From Pedobacter sp. Leaf41 (GTDB lineage Bacteria; Bacteroidota; Bacteroidia; Sphingobacteriales; Sphingobacteriaceae): a stretch of 64,000 bases of DNA. This document shows positions 42,349 through 50,486 of this stretch, piece after piece (within the stretch, counting starts at the first letter, position 1; the number at the start of each line of letters is the position of its first letter). The notes beneath the pieces were generated by a model, which was not told the origin of the DNA, ran no database searches, and saw only the letters and a list, made by a program, of their open reading frames with translations. A program made the position numbers and the translations under genes. Location of the stretch: contig NZ_LMLE01000010.1 of NCBI RefSeq assembly GCF_001422545.1, forward strand, positions 124,227 to 188,226. Direction: 5' to 3'.

Positions 42349-43056
42349 ATGAATACCGTCACTTTAATGAACAAACTATTTTTAGCCTTTTTATTCCTTA
42401 TCGTTATCGGCAGGCAGGTAAATGCCCAAACATGGACCGACGCCGAGTTTCAAAGAGCCAATACGGCAGCAAATGCTCCCTACTTAACGAATGAAGAAAA
42501 AGATATTGTGATGTACATGAATTTAATCCGCATGGATGGAGCAAAATTCTATTATACTTTTCTGGATGATTACATCTATAACTACAATGCTAAAGTTCGA
42601 AAATACCGCAACTATAATCAACTACGTATCACCCAAGATAACCCTTACTATACCTCCCTGCTTAAGCATTTACGCGGCGTTAAGAATTTGCCGATGTTTT
42701 ATCCTGATGAAAAATTAAGTGCATTGAGTAAAAGCCATGCCTTAGATTTAAAAAAATACAACTTAAGTTCGCATGAAAGCAGTAATGGCAATTCATTCAC
42801 AAAACGCCTTTCAAAGTTTTTTCCTAACCTCACCAAAAGCGAAAATATTGATTTTGGCTATTCAAAAAGCCTAGATATTGTTTGCCATTTACTTCTGGAT
42901 TGCGGGGTGCCCGAGTTAGGGCATCGATTTAACATTATCGATCAAAAAAACAAACTTAACACAGTTGGCATAAGCATTCAAGGCCACCCAACATACACCT
43001 GGTGTGCAGTGATTGATTTTGTTGCGCAGCCCGCCTACCAAAATAACGCTAAATAA
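42349..43056 (+). CDS. CAP-domain (SCP-like) secreted protein
   Basis: About 235 residues; a TTG lies at 42346, the ATG at 42349 is chosen, and 42367 (MNKLFLAFLF) is an equally plausible start. The signal peptide ends VNAQ. The CAP fold is suggested by KLSALSKSHALDLKK, SSHESSNGNSFTKRLSKFF, SENIDFGYS, LGHRFNII and TVGISIQGHPTYTWCAVIDF, which give the His/Glu pocket residues. Function of bacterial CAP proteins is mostly unknown. Confidence 0.8.
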   Translation: MNTVTLMNKLFLAFLFLIVIGRQVNAQTWTDAEFQRANTAANAPYLTNEEKDIVMYMNLIRMDGAKFYYTFLDDYIYNYNAKVRKYRNYNQLRITQDNPYYTSLLKHLRGVKNLPMFYPDEKLSALSKSHALDLKKYNLSSHESSNGNSFTKRLSKFFPNLTKSENIDFGYSKSLDIVCHLLLDCGVPELGHRFNIIDQKNKLNTVGISIQGHPTYTWCAVIDFVAQPAYQNNAK

Positions 43057-43151
43057 ATATTGGGGCTTCTAAATGGTTTGTCTTAACTTATTCAAAGTGG
43101 CTTCAGCCAGCATCATTTTGCATTTTATTTAACAATTGTGCCAAATCTTTC

Positions 43152-43159
43152 TATTTTTG
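43152..43159 (+). promoter_or_regulatory. -7 box (TATTTTTG) of the gtrA-like gene
   Basis: Perfect TAnnTTTG match 16 bp upstream of the ATG. Confidence 0.5.
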
Positions 43160-43175
43160 GCCAAATAATTCCATA

Positions 43176-43679
43176 ATGCGTAAAGCCATTTTATCTTTTA
43201 TCGACTTTTTTTACCCACCGTTTAAAAGATTTATTTCCTTACATAATTTCAGGTATTTAGCTACCGGCGGAAGTACTTTTGTACTCGGCTTGGTTGTCTT
43301 CTATCTGGCTTATAATTATTTATTTTTAACAGAAGAAGTTAAAGTTTTAGCGATGACGCTGAAACGGAATACGATGGCTTTAATTGTTGAGTTTGCAATT
43401 GTAATTCCTTACAGCTTTTTACTTAATAAATATGTGATTTTTACGCATAGCGAAGTTAAATCGCGTACTCAATTATTTAGATTTATAAATCTACAGTTCA
43501 TTAACATGTTGTTAAACTATGTGTTATTGAAATTTTTTGTAGAAATGCTGGGAATCTATCCTACCATTTCGCGGTTGGTTGTATCAGTTGGCATCGCCGG
43601 TTTTAGTTATCTCTACCAACATTACTTTACTTTCAGCGTTAAAAAAATTGGGGATAAGAAAGTTGCCAAAAAGCACTAA
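43176..43679 (+). CDS. GtrA-like membrane protein
   Basis: 167 residues with four membrane helices. GtrA landmarks are FRYLATGGSTFVLGLVVFYL in the first helix and FLLNKYVIFTH after the second. The third helix region INLQFINMLLNYVLLKFFVE and a final FSYLYQHYFTF complete the fold. Relatives flip or help flip polyprenyl-linked sugars across the inner membrane. No glycosyltransferase is adjacent. Confidence 0.85.
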   Translation: MRKAILSFIDFFYPPFKRFISLHNFRYLATGGSTFVLGLVVFYLAYNYLFLTEEVKVLAMTLKRNTMALIVEFAIVIPYSFLLNKYVIFTHSEVKSRTQLFRFINLQFINMLLNYVLLKFFVEMLGIYPTISRLVVSVGIAGFSYLYQHYFTFSVKKIGDKKVAKKH

Positions 43680-43723
43680 TTTCTTTTTGAAAAGCAGTTT
43701 CAGTAGCATTTAGGTTAATCCGG

Positions 43724-43965
43724 CCCCGCCCTCATTTCAAATCGCTCCCGATGAAAAATCGGGATTGCGTGTTTTCCATTAAGTCGGGCTTAGCTAGCCT
43801 TGGTCGTGGTTCTGTTTATGGTTGAGAGCACATTCCCAAAAAAACCATGTTGATGAGCACAGTCTGGTGTGATTAAACGGGATGGAAGCGGTATCTTTTT
43901 TACGCATTTTTAATGCGTAAAAGATTTAGCGAACAGCCCGGCTACCCATTGAAATGAAAGGCAGG
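43724..43965. repeat. ~240 bp element with imperfect inverted ends and central hairpin
   Basis: The ends CCCCGCCCTCATTTCAAAT (43724-43742) and ATTGAAATGAAAGGCAGG (43948-43965) are imperfect inverted repeats. Inside are CCCGATGAAAAATCGGG and a strong hairpin formed by ATCTTTTTTACGCATT (43893-43908) and AATGCGTAAAAGAT (43912-43925), flanked by GGATGGAAGCGGT and AGCGAACAGCCCGGC. It fills the gap 43680-44119, which has no gene. Confidence 0.65.
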
Positions 43966-44119
43966 TTTAGCTTTTCAAATGATTAATCTATTTATTAAAA
44001 ATTAGCATTTATTGCCTCAAACCTTTATTACGCTGTGCTGTTAATTTAAGCAGTCGCTTATTTGCTAACATAAAGGCAACACCATATATTAGCTCCCGAC
44101 CAACTTATTTTCATAAACC

Positions 44120-45898
44120 ATGAGCCATTTTAATGACTTTAATAATGCTCAGGTAGCCAAACTACCCAAGCATTTAAAACAGTTTATTGTTGACCAAAAC
44201 TACGAGAAATATACGCCTATAGATCAGGCGGTTTGGCGGTATGTGATGCGACAAAATTATAGCTACTTAAAAAACGTGGCATATTATCCATACATAAAGG
44301 GTTTACAAAGAGCAGGGTTGAGTATAGAACATATTCCTGATTTGCAAACCATGAATGATAATTTGGGTAAAATTGGTTGGGGTGCAGTTACTGTTGATGG
44401 TTTTATTCCACCTGCAGCTTTTATGGAATACCAGGCTTATCGGGTTTTGGTTATTGCCGCTGATATCAGGCAAATTAACCACATTGAATATACGCCTGCT
44501 CCAGATATTATTCACGAAAGCGCCGGGCATGCTCCGATCATTGCAGATACTGACTATAACAATTACCTCAGTTACTTCGGTTCTATTGGTGCAAAAGCGA
44601 TGTTCTCTGCCAAAGATTTTGAACTTTATGAAGCGATTAGAAAGCTCTCTATTTTGAAGGAAGCTGTTGATGCCAACGATAGCGAGATCGCCAAATCAGA
44701 AAAAGAACTTCGGTACATTAATGAGAATATGGGCGAACCATCTGAAATGGCTTTGCTGGGTCGGCTGCATTGGTGGACAGTGGAATATGGCTTAATCGGA
44801 ACTTTGGAAAACCCAAAAATCTATGGTGCCGGATTACTTTCTTCCATCGGTGAAAGTGCGAGTTGCATGCAAAGGCATGTTGAAAAAATTTGGTATAACA
44901 TGGATACCATCAATTATGCTTACGACATTACTAAGCCACAGCCGCAATTATTTGTTACAGAAACTTTCCAAAACTTAATCGATGTTTTAGAAACCTTTGC
45001 AAATACCATGGCGTTTAGGGTTGGAGGTGCAGAAAGTGTAATGAAAGCGATTGATTGCAAGAACGTTGCTACCGCAGTGTATAGCTCGGGTTTGCAGGTT
45101 AGCGGCATATTTACTGATATTGGCCTAAACGCTGATGATGAAGTAACATTTATTAAAACAACTGGCGTTTCGGCATTGGCTTTCGCAGGAAAGCAGCTTG
45201 AAAATCACGGCAAAGATTATCACAAAGATGGGTTTTCCTCTCCCGTTGGAAGACTCAAAAGTTCGCTAAAGCCCCTCGAAAATTCTAGTGATGAAGAAAT
45301 GGAATTGGCTGGGCTTTACCTCGGCAATAAAACCAATTTGACCTTTGAAAGTGGCATTACCGTAGCGGGCAAGGTGAATAATATTTTAAAAAGAGCGGAA
45401 AAGATAATATTAATTACGTTTGAGGAATGTACCGTTACCGAAGGCAATGGAAACGTTTTATTTAAACCCGAATGGGGAATTTACGACATGGCCGTTGGGG
45501 ACAAAATTGTATCGGTATTTAATGGAGCTGCAGATAAAGATGCTTTCGAAGAAATTACCTTGGTTAGTTTGGAAAAAACTCAGCAAATCGTTTATGATGA
45601 TAAAACCTTAAAACTTCATCAATTTTACAAGACCGTTCGGGAGATTAGGGAGAGCGGTGATCATTTAGCGAAGCTGCCTGATATATTTGATCAACTTAGA
45701 ACCAACCACAGGCAAGACTGGCTTTGTGCCTTGGAAATTCTAGAACTTGTTTACCATAAGAAAATCTACCATCAATTGGAAAGGGATGTTTTAATTTACC
45801 TTGAGCTTAAGGCGGCCCGAGAAGCCGATCATCGTAAATTAATTAATGATGGTTTGCATGTGATTAAAAATCCGGTGAGCCAGTTAGTTGTGGAATAG
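44120..45898 (+). CDS. phhA: Aromatic amino acid (phenylalanine 4-) hydroxylase, long form
   Basis: 592 residues. The iron site lies in DIIHESAGHAPIIAD (His132 and His137) with the following DYNNYLSYFGSIG region. The pterin-dependent hydroxylase core covers about residues 1-330. Another ~260 residues follow (from about VTFIKTTGVSALAF), so it is over twice the length of the ~260-residue Pseudomonas enzyme. Long versions with such an extension are known in Bacteroidota and some Bacillus. The enzyme turns phenylalanine into tyrosine using tetrahydropterin and O2. Downstream steps are encoded at 50-55 kb. Confidence 0.9.
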   Translation: MSHFNDFNNAQVAKLPKHLKQFIVDQNYEKYTPIDQAVWRYVMRQNYSYLKNVAYYPYIKGLQRAGLSIEHIPDLQTMNDNLGKIGWGAVTVDGFIPPAAFMEYQAYRVLVIAADIRQINHIEYTPAPDIIHESAGHAPIIADTDYNNYLSYFGSIGAKAMFSAKDFELYEAIRKLSILKEAVDANDSEIAKSEKELRYINENMGEPSEMALLGRLHWWTVEYGLIGTLENPKIYGAGLLSSIGESASCMQRHVEKIWYNMDTINYAYDITKPQPQLFVTETFQNLIDVLETFANTMAFRVGGAESVMKAIDCKNVATAVYSSGLQVSGIFTDIGLNADDEVTFIKTTGVSALAFAGKQLENHGKDYHKDGFSSPVGRLKSSLKPLENSSDEEMELAGLYLGNKTNLTFESGITVAGKVNNILKRAEKIILITFEECTVTEGNGNVLFKPEWGIYDMAVGDKIVSVFNGAADKDAFEEITLVSLEKTQQIVYDDKTLKLHQFYKTVREIRESGDHLAKLPDIFDQLRTNHRQDWLCALEILELVYHKKIYHQLERDVLIYLELKAAREADHRKLINDGLHVIKNPVSQLVVE

Positions 45899-45945
45899 TC
45901 GAAATGCAAATAATTTAAGCCTGCCGAAAATTAATTTTAATTGAT

Positions 45946-45953
45946 TAAATTTG
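45946..45953 (+). promoter_or_regulatory. Candidate -7 box (TAAATTTG) of the toxin-antitoxin pair
   Basis: TAnnTTTG match 3 bp before the ATG at 45957. It would give a leaderless mRNA. Chance occurrence in AT-rich DNA cannot be excluded. Confidence 0.35.
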
Positions 45954-45956
45954 ATT

Positions 45957-46124
45957 ATGATAATTGAAATTCAGCAACCCGTTACTAAAGAAAAAGTGCA
46001 AGAAGCAATAAAAAAGGTGTCGGAAGGAGCTGCAAAAAAAAGCTTACGTAAGCACTTCGGCAAACTTCAGCGTGGACTTGACGGCGTTGATTATCAACAA
46101 AAAATAAGAAATGAGTTCATTTAG
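45957..46124 (+). CDS. Putative antitoxin paired with PIN toxin
   Basis: 55 residues: starts MIIEIQQPVTKEKVQEAIKK and ends GLDGVDYQQKIRNEFI. It overlaps the PIN-domain gene by 14 bp (46111-46124), the classical order and coupling of a VapBC-type pair. The protein is very short and basic in the middle (KKSLRKHFGKLQRG), without an evident ribbon-helix-helix or AbrB domain. It resembles small proteins found in front of PIN genes in other Bacteroidota. The antitoxin role is inferred from position and size. Confidence 0.72.
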   Translation: MIIEIQQPVTKEKVQEAIKKVSEGAAKKSLRKHFGKLQRGLDGVDYQQKIRNEFI

Positions 46125-46473
46125 TTTTGTTGCTGATACAAACTTTCTCATTAATGTTCACGAGGGTTTAGAAAAAACCGAACCCTTTCTAGATGGAACT
46201 GCAATCGTTTCAGTAATATCTGAAATTGAATTATTAGGCTGGCATTTGCTTAAGGAGAACGAGAGATTAGGACTAAAATCTTTACTAGAAGATTGTGTAA
46301 TAATTGAATTGAATTCTGAAATAAAAAATATTGCGATCTCAATTCGTCAGCAATATCGAGTAACAACTCCCGATGCGATAATCGCAGCCACTTCAAAATT
46401 TTTGCAAATTCCACTAGTTACTTCCGATAAAGGTTTTAAGTCGATAGTTGATATCGAACTAATTTTAATTTAG
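46111..46473 (+). CDS. PIN-domain ribonuclease toxin (VapC-like)
   Basis: 120 residues. The acidic active-site residues of PIN nucleases are visible: Asp in FVADTNFLINV (about 9), Glu in VISEIELLGW (about 38), Asp in TTPDAIIAATSKF (about 90) and Asp in LVTSDKGFKSI (about 109). VapC toxins cut specific tRNAs or rRNA to stop growth until neutralised by their partner. It overlaps the 55-residue gene upstream by 14 bp. Confidence 0.88.
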   Translation: MSSFSFVADTNFLINVHEGLEKTEPFLDGTAIVSVISEIELLGWHLLKENERLGLKSLLEDCVIIELNSEIKNIAISIRQQYRVTTPDAIIAATSKFLQIPLVTSDKGFKSIVDIELILI

Positions 46474-46516
46474 CAAACAACAGCAATTTCAAGCTGATAT
46501 CAATCAAAAGAATAAA

Positions 46517-47218
46517 ATGAACATTATAATTACCGGGGCAAGCAGCGGAATTGGTTTCGAAACAGCTTTAGAATTCAGTTTACAAAAGGAAAACAAAATT
46601 GTCGCTATTGCCCGTACAGCAGATAAGTTGCGGAAGCTTCTAGAAATTGCGAGGGGAATTAATCCTGATTGTACTTTATTACCTGTAGAGTTTGACATCG
46701 TAAATGATGATTATGCAGCGCTCATTCCATTTTTGAAAGAGCGACTGGGGCATGTAGATATTTTAATTAACAATGCGGGCGCATTAATTAACAAACCTTT
46801 TTTACAAACTACAGAAGCAGATCTTGCCGAAATGCTCCAAAGCAATGTGATCTCACATTTCAGGATGATTCAGCAAATTCTACCACTGATGCAAACTGGC
46901 GGACACATTGTTAACATCGGAAGTATGGGCGGTTTTCAGGGCAGCGTTAAATTTCTTGGACTGGCGGCTTATTCTGCCAGTAAATCGGCTTTGCACACAC
47001 TAACGGAATGCCTTGCGTTTGAATTGGCCGAAACGGGAATTAAAGTAAACTGTTTGGCCTTAGGCTCTGCCCAAACTGAAATGCTGGAGGCAGCGTTTCC
47101 AGGATATCAAAGTCCGGTTATGGCCTTTGAGATGGGTAAATATATTGCCGATTTCGCTAAAACCGGGCACAAATTTTTTAATGGAAAAGTATTGCCAGTT
47201 GCGGTAACTACACCCTAA
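46517..47218 (+). CDS. Short-chain dehydrogenase/reductase (SDR)
   Basis: 233 residues. Dinucleotide motif IITGASSGIGFETA at residue 3-16, NNAG in ILINNAGALINKP, catalytic Ser in VNIGSMGG and the YxxxK pair in AAYSASKSALHT. Classical SDR fold. Substrate unknown, NAD(P) preference not clear. It lies 43 bp after the PIN toxin gene. Confidence 0.9.
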   Translation: MNIIITGASSGIGFETALEFSLQKENKIVAIARTADKLRKLLEIARGINPDCTLLPVEFDIVNDDYAALIPFLKERLGHVDILINNAGALINKPFLQTTEADLAEMLQSNVISHFRMIQQILPLMQTGGHIVNIGSMGGFQGSVKFLGLAAYSASKSALHTLTECLAFELAETGIKVNCLALGSAQTEMLEAAFPGYQSPVMAFEMGKYIADFAKTGHKFFNGKVLPVAVTTP

Positions 47219-47335
47219 TAACAATTTTATAATGGTAATTTATCTTTTTGTTTAAAAGATTTGATTACTTTTCCTGAATTAAATACTAATTAATTGTCCC
47301 GAGAATAAACTATATATCAATCTAAATTTAAATTA

Positions 47336-47710
47336 ATGGAAACAAACAAAAACTTCACCACTACGGGCGATGGCAAAACGGCTGGCATCGTAAGTTATTT
47401 TACCATCATTGGTTGGCTAATTGCGTACTTCGCAATCCATAAAGACAATAAAACCGAACTTGGTAGCTATCAATTAAGACAAACTTTGCTTTTTGCAATC
47501 GTATCAACGGTGCTAGGATGGGGTTTAAGTATTTTATTGACTATTTTAATTGTTTCTACTAATATTGCTTCTTTAGGGATTATTGCGACAATTGTTCAGA
47601 TTGGTCTTTTTGTACTTTGGATTATTGGTTTAATTGGAGCAATTAATGGTCAGAAAAAGCCAATTCCGTTAATTGGAGAAAAAGCACAGACTTTGTTTCC
47701 TGGAATATAA
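47336..47710 (+). CDS. DUF4870-family membrane protein
   Basis: 124 residues: a soluble N-terminus (ETNKNFTTTGDGKTAGIVSY) and three membrane segments. The layout TAGIVSYFTIIGWLIAYFA, then LGSYQLRQTLLF, matches DUF4870/Tic20-like proteins. Function unknown. A strong terminator follows. Confidence 0.8.
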   Translation: METNKNFTTTGDGKTAGIVSYFTIIGWLIAYFAIHKDNKTELGSYQLRQTLLFAIVSTVLGWGLSILLTILIVSTNIASLGIIATIVQIGLFVLWIIGLIGAINGQKKPIPLIGEKAQTLFPGI

Positions 47711-47729
47711 TAAAATTTCAAAGTTAATT

Positions 47730-47757
47730 AAGAAGCTCAAGTTTACTTGAGCTTCTT
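47730..47757 (+). terminator. Terminator after the DUF4870 gene
   Basis: AAGAAGCTCAAG (47730-47741) and CTTGAGCTTCTT (47746-47757) form a perfect 12 bp stem with loop TTTA, followed by TTGTTTT. Confidence 0.8.
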
Positions 47758-47805
47758 TTGTTTTAACTGGTTTTCCACATTTTAAGCTGCCTTAGATTAT
47801 TTTTC

Positions 47806-47813
47806 TATCTTTG
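47806..47813 (+). promoter_or_regulatory. -7 box (TATCTTTG) of the NlpC/P60 gene
   Basis: Perfect TAnnTTTG followed by G, 10 bp upstream of the ATG. Confidence 0.55.
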
Positions 47814-47823
47814 GCTCCAACAT

Positions 47824-48369
47824 ATGAAGAAAATAATCATTCCAATTCTGTTTTTCATTTTGTCTGCAACCGCAGGAAAAGCTCAAACCATCATACCAGC
47901 ACAATACCAGGAAATGGTTAAAAAACTGGTTGCCAATCTACCAAAAGAAGCTAAGGCTCCATCAGGTAATCAAGAAACCAAATCTGAAACACTTATCGAT
48001 TTTGCTAAAAGCATGTTAGGTATTCGCTACCGTTACGCTACAAGCAATCCGAAAATAGGTTTTGATTGTTCTGGTTTTGTAAGTTATGTTTTTAGCAATT
48101 TTGGTTTTAAGGTACCGCGTTCATCACGTGAATTTAGTGGCGCAGGTAAAGAAACTAACCTGGAAAATGCAAAAGTGGGTGATGTTTTAATTTTTACAGG
48201 CAGTAACTCAAAAATAAGACGTATCGGTCATGTAGGCATCGTTTACTCTATCGATGAAAACGGAATAAAGTTTATTCACGCCTCTTCGGGAAAAGCTCAT
48301 AGTGTAACCATTACCGAGCTTAACGGACATTACAGAAACCGCTTCATGAAGATTGTAAGTATTTTATAG
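47824..48369 (+). CDS. NlpC/P60 (C40) peptidase, compact
   Basis: 181 residues. Signal peptide (to AGKAQ), short linker, then a C40 peptidase domain: LGIRYRYATSNPKIGFDCSG (catalytic Cys in FDCSGFVSYVF), PRSSREFSGAG, VGDVLIFTG, and the catalytic His in IGHVGIVYSI. It has no SH3 domain, unlike the enzyme at 41030. It is expected to trim murein stem peptides. Confidence 0.9.
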   Translation: MKKIIIPILFFILSATAGKAQTIIPAQYQEMVKKLVANLPKEAKAPSGNQETKSETLIDFAKSMLGIRYRYATSNPKIGFDCSGFVSYVFSNFGFKVPRSSREFSGAGKETNLENAKVGDVLIFTGSNSKIRRIGHVGIVYSIDENGIKFIHASSGKAHSVTITELNGHYRNRFMKIVSIL

Positions 48370-48371
48370 CG

Positions 48372-48980
48372 TTATTTCTTTAGGTACTTCCACATTCTCG
48401 GCTTTCCTTCGCCAAGCCATTCCAAAGCGGTTTCTAAACGCTTTAGTTTAGTAGCTTCAGTTTTTGCCTCTTCTAGCCAAATCACATATTCTCTTTTATT
48501 TGATTCGCTAAAATTCTGAAAAAAACGTAATGCAACCGGATCGTTCTGTAAAGCATCAACAAGAAACTGGGGCACAATTAACGGCGGCTTTTCAGCACTT
48601 TTTGGTTTCGGCGGAAGTTTAATACCTGCTTCATTAAGCTGTATTGCCTGCTGAATATAAGCCATCAGCACTTCGTCTGGCGGTAAATCTGCAAACGTCT
48701 TGATTTTTCCGAGTGCACCCATTGCGTTCGTTCGATCTTTGAAAAGATTGAGTTCGTCTGTCATTAATGAGCCTTTCCAAAAACCAAAAGCACAATGGTT
48801 TTTGAATGAAGCCATATGGCAAACCGGACCTTTGAGCTCAAAAAATGGCATGCTCCATTTCATCTTTTCTTCTATCCGGGCATCTGCTTTGTGAACTAGA
48901 TTTCTTAAATGATCCAAAATTGGAATGGCGAATTCAGCAGAATTTATAATGTACTGATCAACCTGAACGATAGTATGCAT
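48372..48980 (-). CDS. YdeI/OmpD-associated family protein with DUF1801 domain
   Basis: 202 residues. The N-terminal DUF1801 part (about 15-115) has KMKWSMPFFELKGPVCHMAS and HCAFGFWKGS. The C-terminal half has the YdeI-type end (VPQFLVDALQNDPVALRFFQ, NKREYVIWLEEAKTEATKLK). Relatives protect against antimicrobial peptides or bacteriocins in some enterobacteria, which is not shown here. The stop is 2 bp from the convergent NlpC/P60 gene. Confidence 0.85.
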   Translation of the reverse strand: MHTIVQVDQYIINSAEFAIPILDHLRNLVHKADARIEEKMKWSMPFFELKGPVCHMASFKNHCAFGFWKGSLMTDELNLFKDRTNAMGALGKIKTFADLPPDEVLMAYIQQAIQLNEAGIKLPPKPKSAEKPPLIVPQFLVDALQNDPVALRFFQNFSESNKREYVIWLEEAKTEATKLKRLETALEWLGEGKPRMWKYLKK

Positions 48981-49004
48981 GATGTTTGGTTTTAGAAATT
49001 AAAT

Positions 49005-49892
49005 TCAAAGTAAAACGACTTTTAAAGCAAGTGTTACCTCCCCGCTCTCGAGAAAGGTTTTGGCGAGTTCGTGCAGCTCTCGCTCCCTGTTGGTAGCATC
49101 ACCTATTGTGGCATCCAAAATTTCCTTCACTTCAGGATGCGAGCTTACCAAGTCAACTTCCTGCTCATCTGGCAGCACTTCAACATTACCTAACATCCCC
49201 AAATCATTCCCGGTTAACACTTTAGATAAACGAACCGCTTTAGGCAAAGCATCTACCCCTATTCCGAGCTTAGCCAAAGGTTTGGCCACTTTAAACAAAT
49301 TGTTTTCAGTAACCCGGCAGTACCAATCGCCACCCAAGCGGGCTACCAAATCAATTTTCTTTTGATCGATTTTCCCACTGTTATCCAAAATATCTTCATT
49401 GATGTGGATTAACTTTATTTCAGCGAGTATTAAATTACCAGCACCATGGCTATCGCCTAAAGGGATTACCTGATTAACCACACATTCAAACTGAACTGGT
49501 GCTTCTGCAACCCTTGGTGGAGAGACTAAATCAGATGCTAGCATCGTGAAACCTGCTTTTTGAAACTCATTGACGCCTTTTGCATATTCGGTACTGGCTA
49601 AGCTCATTTGCTGTACCATATCGTAATTTACAATATTGATAACGCATTCTTTCACCTGTAATACGTTCTCTAATGTGTGTTTTGTGGTATTATCACGAAC
49701 CCTTCTTGCTGGCGAAAAGATACAAATGGGCGGCTTTGTACTAAACATATTGAAAAAGCTAAAGGGACTCAAATTAATATTTCCGTCAGCATCAATAGTA
49801 GAGGCAAAGCAAATTGGACGAGGTGCTATTGCATATTGCAGGTAATCTTGCAGTTGCACAGCACTTAAATCTTCAGTTTTTAGGGTTAACAA
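49005..49892 (-). CDS. Flavin reductase-like FMN-binding protein
   Basis: 295 residues, starting at TTG 49892; an in-frame stop lies a few codons upstream and no ATG is available. FMN-binding split-barrel landmarks are YAIAPRPICFASTIDADGN (about 16-34), LSPFSFFNMFSTKPPICIFS, NTLENV-like HTLENVLQVKECVINIV, and EYAKGVNEFQKAGFT. After about 190 an extra C-terminal part without obvious motifs is present. The gene lies beside the tyrosine-degradation genes, where related reductases also occur in other Bacteroidota. Its reaction is unknown. Confidence 0.85.
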   Translation of the reverse strand: MLTLKTEDLSAVQLQDYLQYAIAPRPICFASTIDADGNINLSPFSFFNMFSTKPPICIFSPARRVRDNTTKHTLENVLQVKECVINIVNYDMVQQMSLASTEYAKGVNEFQKAGFTMLASDLVSPPRVAEAPVQFECVVNQVIPLGDSHGAGNLILAEIKLIHINEDILDNSGKIDQKKIDLVARLGGDWYCRVTENNLFKVAKPLAKLGIGVDALPKAVRLSKVLTGNDLGMLGNVEVLPDEQEVDLVSSHPEVKEILDATIGDATNRERELHELAKTFLESGEVTLALKVVLL

Positions 49893-49991
49893 AGTTGGAA
49901 TGTTTTAGTTGTTGAAATGTTGGAAAGCTTGAAAGTTAGGATATGTTAATGTTGGAAAGTTGAAATGTTTTAAAGTTATAACTGTTTGATA

Positions 49992-50387
49992 CTACTTTTT
50001 GCTCTTAAGGTTCTTCTTTTTTAATTCAAAATCTCTCAAATAATCTATAAATCGCTTAGTTTTTGCTGAAAATTCAATACACTTATCATACAAAAAATTA
50101 AAATCATTTGCGATAATTTGTTCGCTGCCTGAACGACTATTATTTTATTTCAAAACTCAACTGAAGAACCTTTGGCATAAGTTAAAAAACGTACAAAATC
50201 AGGATTATTATTGTATTCAAAACCCTCAGCAACATTATCAGACATTGACATGGGTGCTCGTCGAAATTGGTCCTTTAAGCCGCGTCAGATTTCATCGGTT
50301 CAGAATCAGAAATACGATAAGCTCTACTCCAACTTGTTTTGCCAACTGCCAAATTTCCAAATCCTCAAACTTTTCAATCTTTGCCAT
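49992..50387 (-). pseudogene. Four-helix-bundle (S23/IVP-type) gene, decayed
   Basis: The minus strand from ATG 50387 reads MAKIEKFEDLEIWQLAKQV, typical of the four-helix-bundle family, then loses frame. Sequence continues as NLTRLKDQFRRAPMSMSDNV and AEGFEYNNNPDFVRFLTYAK in another frame, and later as SEQIIANDFNFLYDKCIEFS and RFIDYLRDFELKKKNLKSKK ending at TAG 49994-49992. The whole spans 132 codon lengths, the normal family size, but several indels/stops break it. AT-rich repeats GTTGAAATGTTTTAAAGTT (49959-49977) and its inverted relative ACGTTTCAATGTTAAAACG (50439-50457) flank it. It explains most of the gap 49893-50486. Confidence 0.85.
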
Positions 50388-50486
50388 AACCAAAACGTTG
50401 AATGATTAATTTACATGTATTGTGACTATACCACCTGAACGTTTCAATGTTAAAACGTTTCAATTTTTTAACAGAGGATAAAAGTT

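Noticed and set aside
50211..50405. 64-codon plus-strand frame in the gap near 50.3 kb
   Set aside because: It is antisense to the four-helix-bundle pseudogene on the minus strand, which explains the sequence better.
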